This document shows positions 41,825 through 46,846 of a stretch of DNA of 46,846 nt, piece after piece. The translations under genes and the position numbers were made by a program. Within the stretch, counting starts at the first letter, position 1, and every line of letters begins with the position of its first letter. The notes under the pieces were generated by a model. That model ran no database searches, had not been told where the DNA came from, and worked only from the letters and a program-made list of their open reading frames with translations. Source of the DNA: an uncultured bacterium (lineage in GTDB: Bacteria > Bacteroidota > Bacteroidia > Bacteroidales > Marinifilaceae); NCBI GenBank assembly GCA_905216195.1, contig CAJMSX010000027.1:1-46846 (forward strand), read 5' to 3'.

Positions 41825-44278
41825 ATGAAGACGAAAAAAGTTGTTTTGGGGGTGCTGCTGCTGTTGACTCTGGGGATGGTCAGACAGGTGAATGCCCAGT
41901 TTATGCCTACGGTTTACGATTACGTTTACGGTAAAGATTCCCGTTTTACCCGTATCAATGCGGACTTTCAGAACGGGGATGTAGTCGCTGCAGGCGAAAA
42001 TAAGGGAAAGTTGATGGTGGCCTGGCTCGACCGTTTGGGTGAAAGTAAGTTGGTGCGGAATTTTCAGCCCGATGAATTTAATGAAATTTTGAACCTGGTT
42101 CCTCTGCCCGACGGAACCCTGTTGCTGACGGGGACTTATGCCGCTTCGGGGCGGAATACCGGCGCCGGCGGACGGGCCATGGTGCTTTCGCGCCAGGGAC
42201 TCCTGAAACACGATATCACACTCGGAAAAGAAGGCACCCGGGTGACGGGCGGACAACAACTGCCCGGCGGGGGATTGGTTTTGTGCGGCGATATGCCGGT
42301 GGCTGAAAAAGGCCGCTCGGCTTTCGTATGTGTGGTGAACCGGAAGGATCAGGTGGTGTATACCTATGTGTCTACGGCAGGCGAAACCTGCGCCCACGTG
42401 GAACTGATGAACGGAAACAGCGCCAGCCTGTGCGCCGCCTTCTCCGCCGGAGAAAAAGAAGGGGCATCGGTGGTGCGGCTGGATGAAAGCGGAAAACCCT
42501 ATTTCATCACTCAATTGCCCGATCCTACTTTCCGGATCGAAAAAATGCTGACGACCAACGACGGGTATATTTATCTGGTGGGCGAAGGAGAGAAAACCGG
42601 AGGCGCCGTGATCAAAGTGCGGGAAGAAGGAGCGATCGTGTATCAGAAACAGATCATTCCGGTTACTTCGGCTACCCGTCTGCATCAGTTGATCGCCTGC
42701 CCCACGGGAGAAATACTCATCGGAGGAAACGATCTGAACAATGCGTATTACGCCCTCTTACGGCCCGACGGTACGGAACTGACGTCCCGGGTGACGAACG
42801 GGGTAATTGCCGGCATGACTTCCAATCCGGCTACGGGCGACTGCGTGGTCAGCCTGTTCGATCCCGTGAAAGGCGAAGGGGAAGTGGTGAAATTATCCCG
42901 TCAGGGACGATTGTTATTTGAGAAAAAAACAGCTTGCGATTATACCGAATTGCGTATCAATACCGGAGGAGATTTGCTGATGGGATGTGCCGGGTCCGGA
43001 CGTTTGAGTATGCTTTCGGCCCTGGGAGAATTACTGTTCGACCGTTTTGTGGTTGAGAATACGCCGGCTCCTTTCCTGTCCGCTTCTTTGCCGGCAAACG
43101 GAGAGGCTGTATTCCTGGGCGAGGGCGGCCGGGTCGTTAAACTGGCTCACGGTGTTTACCTGAGCGATATCCAGATTATGAAACCGATTGCCGGGACAGC
43201 CACAGGCGTCTTTACCGTAACTCTCTCGGGTTATTCTTATTCGGAGGAGGGAGCTCCCCTTCCCGTGACCGTAAATTATACCACCCAGCCGCTGACGGCT
43301 GCCGAAGGAGTGAATTTCGAGCCCGTTGCCGGGACGCTCTCTTTTATTCCGGCTACGGACGGCAGCAATCGCTACCTGAGTAAGTTTACCGTGGAAGTGC
43401 CGGTCAACGCCAATGATTTTCTGGAAGGCGACCGGGTGTTTTCGCTGAATCTGTCCAATGTAAAAGACAGTTATCTCATTCGTTCTACAGCTAAGGCGAC
43501 CATTATCGACCAACCGGCCGTGGTACAGCTCATCGGAACGAAACCCGGGCTGGAAGGACAGGAAGATATCATTTACGAACTGGGAATCTTCAAAACCAAC
43601 GGCAAGGCGCTGACCAATTCCACCCGCGCCAATGTGGTGATCGACGGGATCTATGGAAAAAGCACGGCCGACGGACTGGATTACGACCGGGGACGTATTC
43701 CCCGCCTGACCATCGAACCCGGAAAACACAGCGGAACCTTCCATGTGGTGACCCGGGAAGATACCCGGTACGAATCGGTTAAAAACGTGGTGATCGATTT
43801 TAATAAAATTTACGCCATGAGCGACGTCGATCTTTCGTTCGGAGCCGCCCAGCTGAGCTGCTCCGGCTTGCTGTACGATCAGCCCGCTATGGTGGCCATA
43901 GAGTCGCTGGGAGATTACGGACGCAATAACAACGTCATCTCCGGTTTCTTCAAGGTGTCGTTGCTCAGGGCCAGAGACGGAGCTTTGCAAACGAATAACA
44001 GCGGAGGCGATATTTTGTTGAAAGTGGTGCCCGATTCGGCAAGTACGGCCGTACAGGGAAAAGATTTTGTATTTACCAATATTCACGACCTGAAACTGTT
44101 GGGCGACGGAAATACCAGTGCGGTGAACCTGAACGGTGTGGTTTTGTATGTGCCGGATGCCCCGAAAAGAACGGTAGCCGTGGAACTGAAAGACGTCAAA
44201 GGCGTGGAATCCGCCGGTAAGATATCGGTGTATAAAGAAAAGTCCAAGGCGGCATTTACGATAAAAGGAGAAAATTAA
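41825..44278 (+). CDS. large exported protein with propeller-like N-terminus and Calx-beta-like repeats
   Basis: An 817-residue protein with a signal peptide (about 1-24, ending VNAQ). The first 450 residues have repeated short strands (PLPDGTLLLTGTY, QLPGGGLVLCGDM, LTTNDGYIYLVGEG, ACPTGEILIGGND) like a beta-propeller. The C-terminal part shows Calx-beta-like domains (TVNYTTQPLTAAEGVNFEPV then GTLSFIPATDGSN, and FSLNLSN). No type 9 secretion sorting domain was recognised at the end. It is in the fimbrial operon and probably sits at the cell surface or periplasm; its role is unknown. Confidence 0.75.
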   Translation: MKTKKVVLGVLLLLTLGMVRQVNAQFMPTVYDYVYGKDSRFTRINADFQNGDVVAAGENKGKLMVAWLDRLGESKLVRNFQPDEFNEILNLVPLPDGTLLLTGTYAASGRNTGAGGRAMVLSRQGLLKHDITLGKEGTRVTGGQQLPGGGLVLCGDMPVAEKGRSAFVCVVNRKDQVVYTYVSTAGETCAHVELMNGNSASLCAAFSAGEKEGASVVRLDESGKPYFITQLPDPTFRIEKMLTTNDGYIYLVGEGEKTGGAVIKVREEGAIVYQKQIIPVTSATRLHQLIACPTGEILIGGNDLNNAYYALLRPDGTELTSRVTNGVIAGMTSNPATGDCVVSLFDPVKGEGEVVKLSRQGRLLFEKKTACDYTELRINTGGDLLMGCAGSGRLSMLSALGELLFDRFVVENTPAPFLSASLPANGEAVFLGEGGRVVKLAHGVYLSDIQIMKPIAGTATGVFTVTLSGYSYSEEGAPLPVTVNYTTQPLTAAEGVNFEPVAGTLSFIPATDGSNRYLSKFTVEVPVNANDFLEGDRVFSLNLSNVKDSYLIRSTAKATIIDQPAVVQLIGTKPGLEGQEDIIYELGIFKTNGKALTNSTRANVVIDGIYGKSTADGLDYDRGRIPRLTIEPGKHSGTFHVVTREDTRYESVKNVVIDFNKIYAMSDVDLSFGAAQLSCSGLLYDQPAMVAIESLGDYGRNNNVISGFFKVSLLRARDGALQTNNSGGDILLKVVPDSASTAVQGKDFVFTNIHDLKLLGDGNTSAVNLNGVVLYVPDAPKRTVAVELKDVKGVESAGKISVYKEKSKAAFTIKGEN

Positions 44279-44302
44279 GCCCTCAAACACAGTTCGGAAT
44301 GT

Positions 44303-44500
44303 ATGGAAACGGAAATAATGCATCGGCAGGAAAGAATAAACCGAAGAAGCGGTTCTGCTTCTTCCGGATTCCTCCCGGCTTCTGTTTTCCGCTTCCTTTT
44401 AATTCTGCCGCTGGTTTTCGCTTTTATTCTGGCTTTTTCGGTGGCCTGGCCCCTGTGGGTGTGGGACCGTCTGCACCGGAAGAAAGATTATACCGGATAA
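44303..44500 (+). CDS. small single-pass membrane protein
   Basis: A 65-residue protein with a basic N-terminus and one membrane helix (FRFLLILPLVFAFILAFSVA) followed by WPLWVWDRLHRKKDYTG. It ends one base before the next gene's ATG, suggesting translational coupling. The overlapping frame from 44299 to 44505 lacks such structure. No family was recognised. Confidence 0.5.
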   Translation: METEIMHRQERINRRSGSASSGFLPASVFRFLLILPLVFAFILAFSVAWPLWVWDRLHRKKDYTG

Positions 44501-44501
44501 T

Positions 44502-45491
44502 ATGATGTCAGGAATATCTCATATGTTTTTAGTAACGTTCGTTTTTTGCTGGCTCTTTGTTTCCTGCAAAGAGTCCGGCAAAAACAACGGGGCAGCTGCG
44601 CTTCCGCCGGATGCGGAAAAAAAGCCCGCTTTCGAATTGCCTGAAATACCGATGGTGTATACCACCGATAAAAGCCGCAACGATTTTCTGGCGGCACATT
44701 ACTGGGACCGCTTCGATTTCGGCGATACCCTTTTATACCGGCAAAACGAAGAGGTGGAACAGGCTTTTGCCAATTACCTGCAAGTGCTCACCTGGGTGAG
44801 TCCGGAAAAGGTAGCCGTTTCGGTCGATTCTCTGCTGCACAAAGCCTGGAGGGCGGATGAACAGCAGCCGGAGAAAAAGGCTTACGACTATTTTACCGGG
44901 CAGTTGGAGCATTATTTGTATGAACCGAATTCTCCCGTGCGAAACGATGAATTATATCTGATTGTGTTAAAGCGAATCCTCCGCCTGTCCGGCCCTGAAC
45001 CGATTCGGAAAGTGCGCCCGGCGTATCAATATGATGAGTTGATGCGCAACCGGCCAGGAACTTCGGCTAACCCTTTGTCTTATGTTACCTGTACCGGACA
45101 GGCGGGATCGCTTTATCTTCTGAAAACCCCCTATGTGTTGTTATTTTTTTACGATCCGGATTGTCCGGCTTGCCGGCAAATGCTGCCTTTGCTGTCGGAA
45201 TCGTCCGTTATCCGGGAAATGCTCCGGAAAAAGGAACTGACGCTCCTGGCGCTGTATACGGACCGGAACGCCGGATTATGGCGAGAACATGTGGGGGAAA
45301 TGCCCTCCGAATGGCTTCATGCTTACGACCGGGACGGAGAAGTGCGGCTGAAAGGCACTTACAGCCTCAGGGCTTTGCCTCAGTTGTATTTGCTGGATAA
45401 GGATAAAAAAATACTGGTAAAAGACGGAACTTTTCCACAGATCGAAAAGGCTCTTATGGAGGCTGAAGCAAAAAATAAACGGGAAAAATAA
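44502..45491 (+). CDS. thioredoxin-like lipoprotein (DUF5106 + TlpA-type)
   Basis: A 329-residue protein with a lipoprotein signal (WLFVSC). The N-terminal part has NDFLAAHYWDRFDFGDTLLY, the DUF5106 pattern often found before thioredoxin domains in Bacteroidales. The C-terminal thioredoxin fold contains YDPDCPACRQMLPLL with the redox pair CPAC, and later ALPQLYLLDKDKKILVKDG with the cis-Pro. It should act in the periplasm on disulfides. Placement in a fimbrial operon suggests quality control of exported subunits, though few of them have Cys apart from the lipid Cys. Confidence 0.85.
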   Translation: MMSGISHMFLVTFVFCWLFVSCKESGKNNGAAALPPDAEKKPAFELPEIPMVYTTDKSRNDFLAAHYWDRFDFGDTLLYRQNEEVEQAFANYLQVLTWVSPEKVAVSVDSLLHKAWRADEQQPEKKAYDYFTGQLEHYLYEPNSPVRNDELYLIVLKRILRLSGPEPIRKVRPAYQYDELMRNRPGTSANPLSYVTCTGQAGSLYLLKTPYVLLFFYDPDCPACRQMLPLLSESSVIREMLRKKELTLLALYTDRNAGLWREHVGEMPSEWLHAYDRDGEVRLKGTYSLRALPQLYLLDKDKKILVKDGTFPQIEKALMEAEAKNKREK

Positions 45492-45495
45492 GACT

Positions 45496-45960
45496 ATGAA
45501 AAATTTATACAAATTGAAAGAACGGCCGGAGGAGACCGGAAAACCGGCCCCTGCCCTGGTCGCAGCCGGTTGTCGTTTTACGGGTGAAATCCGGACGGAA
45601 GCGGATGTGGTGGTGGAAGGAGAACTCTCCGGCAAAATACAGGTCGGAGGACGGCTGATCATCCGGCCGGGCGGAACAACGCGGTCCGACCAGGCAGAAT
45701 GCCGGAATGCTGAGATTTACGGTTTGTTCGAAGGAACGTTAAAAGTGACGGAACACCTTACCATTCATGAAAAAGGACGGGTATACGGAGATATTCAGGT
45801 AAGTCATATTTCCATAGAGACGGGAGGATACTTCGACGGGAATTGCGTCACTTTTACGGAAAAGTCCTCCGCTTCGGGGAATGAGCCGGCGGAGAGACCG
45901 TCCGCCGGAACCGGAATGCCGGACCCTGATCCGGAAAAAGATAAAAAGATAAAAAAGTAA
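45496..45960 (+). CDS. bactofilin (polymer-forming cytoskeletal protein)
   Basis: A 154-residue protein with the bactofilin core (CRFTGEIRTEADVVVEGELS, GKIQVGGRLIIRPGG, EIYGLFEGTLKVTEHLTIHE, GRVYGDIQVSHISIETGGYF). It is a right-handed beta-helix that polymerises without nucleotide near the inner membrane. The flanking N- and C-terminal tails are polar, with a Pro/Lys-rich end, as in the family. Bactofilins place cell-wall enzymes or surface organelles, so presence here hints at positioning of the fimbrial apparatus. Confidence 0.9.
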   Translation: MKNLYKLKERPEETGKPAPALVAAGCRFTGEIRTEADVVVEGELSGKIQVGGRLIIRPGGTTRSDQAECRNAEIYGLFEGTLKVTEHLTIHEKGRVYGDIQVSHISIETGGYFDGNCVTFTEKSSASGNEPAERPSAGTGMPDPDPEKDKKIKK

Positions 45961-45964
45961 TACT

Positions 45965-46594
45965 ATGGGTGTGTACAAAAAAATAATGGTCCTGGCCGTG
46001 CTGAGTTGCCTGTACGGCGGCCTGAGCGGGCAGGTAAAGACGGAACGGCCGCATTATGTGGGCGGCTATTGGGGAGTATCCCTGCCGTCGTCGGGAAATT
46101 TTATGAAGGGGGCTTCCTGGACGGCCCCTGCAGCCGAATATACCTTTCAGGTAGTGCCTTGGTTCGCTTTCGGCGGTTATGTCGGGTATGTATCCGGACA
46201 GGAAAAAGGAATCACTTCCGACCGGTATGAAGGCGATGCGGTCAGCGGGTATACGGACCGGCAAATGTCCTCTTTCCGCTGCGGCATCCCCTTTTATTTT
46301 TCTTATTCTTCCGGAAATCGCCGCTTCGAACCCTATATCCGGTTGGCAGGAGGAGCGGTCAATACCGATTATAAGATCGCGGGCGATCAGATCAATCGTT
46401 CGGAAGTACGCAAGTGGTCGGTGTTTGCCGATGCCGGAGTCGGCTGCCGTTATTTTCTCAACAAAGAGCGTCGGTGGGGCATCGATTTGCGCTGTACGCA
46501 AAAATGGAATCAGGCCTCCTGGGAATTGATGGACATCGGGAACGATAACCGTTTCGAACTTTCTCTGGGGATCCTGCTTAAAATCTCCCGCTGA
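45965..46594 (+). CDS. small outer-membrane beta-barrel protein
   Basis: A 209-residue protein with a signal peptide (about 1-22, ending LSGQ). Alternating aromatic strands (GGYWGVSLPSSGNF, YTFQVVPWFAFGGYVGYVSG, FEPYIRLAGGAVNTDY) end in RFELSLGILLKISR, a typical barrel terminus. It is the last gene of the fimbrial operon, four bases after the bactofilin gene. It is similar in style to OmpX/OMP_b-brl proteins; specific function unknown. Confidence 0.8.
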   Translation: MGVYKKIMVLAVLSCLYGGLSGQVKTERPHYVGGYWGVSLPSSGNFMKGASWTAPAAEYTFQVVPWFAFGGYVGYVSGQEKGITSDRYEGDAVSGYTDRQMSSFRCGIPFYFSYSSGNRRFEPYIRLAGGAVNTDYKIAGDQINRSEVRKWSVFADAGVGCRYFLNKERRWGIDLRCTQKWNQASWELMDIGNDNRFELSLGILLKISR

Positions 46595-46624
46595 TTCCGG
46601 GGTATATTCTTCAGTAAAAAGACG

Positions 46625-46663
46625 CAGAGCGTAGCGGAGGAACTCAAACTTCGTTACGCTCTG
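46625..46663 (+). terminator. hairpin at the end of the fimbrial operon
   Basis: CAGAGCGTA (46625-46633) pairs with TACGCTCTG (46655-46663), 30 bases after the last stop codon. The following T-run is poor (TTGTATGT), so it is a probable rather than certain terminator. The remaining 180 bases of the window hold no gene or tRNA that I could support. Confidence 0.5.
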
Positions 46664-46846
46664 TTGTATGTACAGGCGGTAACAATGACCGCAAACGGGG
46701 GAAAAAGAGGGGAACGCCTGCCTGCGAACCGGTGGAATCAGGTATGTGCCCGAATGAGAAAGTTTATACGAACAAGTCTTGACTATTCCACCTTATTGTA
46801 GCTTCCTGAAATTGGTTTACTGGATTTGAAATTCAATAAATTAAAA

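Noticed and set aside
44299..44505. Alternative plus-strand frame overlapping the small membrane protein.
   Set aside because: It is Gly/Phe/Pro-rich without a membrane helix, and it overlaps the start of the next gene; the 44303 frame has a clean helix and adjacent stop.
46664..46846. Possible tRNA or insertion-sequence end at the right edge.
   Set aside because: No T-loop consensus or cloverleaf could be drawn, and no terminal repeat was found.

Overview
The window looks like chromosomal DNA of a Bacteroidales bacterium. It has promoters of the Bacteroidetes type (TTG, about 20 bases, then TAnnTTTG, best seen at 7095-7125 and 13120-13150). It also carries FimA/Mfa1-like fimbrillin lipoproteins, a DUF3575 protein, an OmpA/beta-propeller protein, a GG-leader peptide with a radical SAM maturase, and an AAA-ATPase-like/PD-(D/E)XK gene of the type found in many copies in this order. 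A gut genus such as Odoribacter or Butyricimonas would fit, but that placement is inference. No rRNA, tRNA or CRISPR array was seen.

Layout. (1) 0.1-1.3 kb: a membrane protein and a probable shared terminator. (2) 1.4-5.3 kb, minus strand: an AT-rich RiPP-like operon in the order precursor peptide (three NNGxGxC repeats), radical SAM/SPASM maturase, outer-membrane beta-barrel protein. (3) 5.7-12.9 kb: a calcineurin-like phosphoesterase, a tiny gene with its own promoter, a 956-residue protein I cannot place, a metal-dependent amidohydrolase and a periplasmic L-asparaginase. (4) 13.1-17 kb: a strong promoter with a structured leader or small RNA, a contractile-tail sheath protein, a decayed tail-tube gene, and a membrane-anchored pentapeptide-repeat protein. 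(5) 17.1-20.0 kb: an FAD/Fe-S oxidoreductase fusion. (6) 20.06-29.07 kb: a segment bounded by inverted copies of a GC-rich hairpin element. It holds a Crp-like regulator, a MATE transporter, an Fpg/Nei-like protein without the expected catalytic residues, an AT-rich Fic island with scars of an integrase and an AAA ATPase, the AAA-ATPase-like/PD-(D/E)XK gene, a small unknown and a DUF1287 protein. (7) 29.1-46.7 kb: a fimbrial locus.

The fimbrial locus starts with an AraC-type regulator preceded by a 12-bp inverted repeat that could bound an invertible segment. An apparent long operon follows: fimbrillin, PepSY-like protein, three fimbrial lipoproteins (one with a C-terminal Lcl-like domain), second fimbrillin, Mfa2/FimB-like anchor, DUF3575 barrel, TPR/propeller/OmpA protein, a large surface protein, a small membrane protein, a thioredoxin-like lipoprotein, a bactofilin and an outer-membrane barrel. 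Each fimbrillin is followed at once by a strong hairpin, which would let the shaft subunit be made in excess over the genes behind it.

Best candidates for new biology are the NNGxGxC peptide system, the phosphoesterase/956-residue/amidohydrolase cluster, the covarying hairpin elements around the 9-kb segment, the catalytically altered Fpg-like protein, and the structured RNA before the orphan sheath gene. All identifications come from reading motifs; no database search was run.
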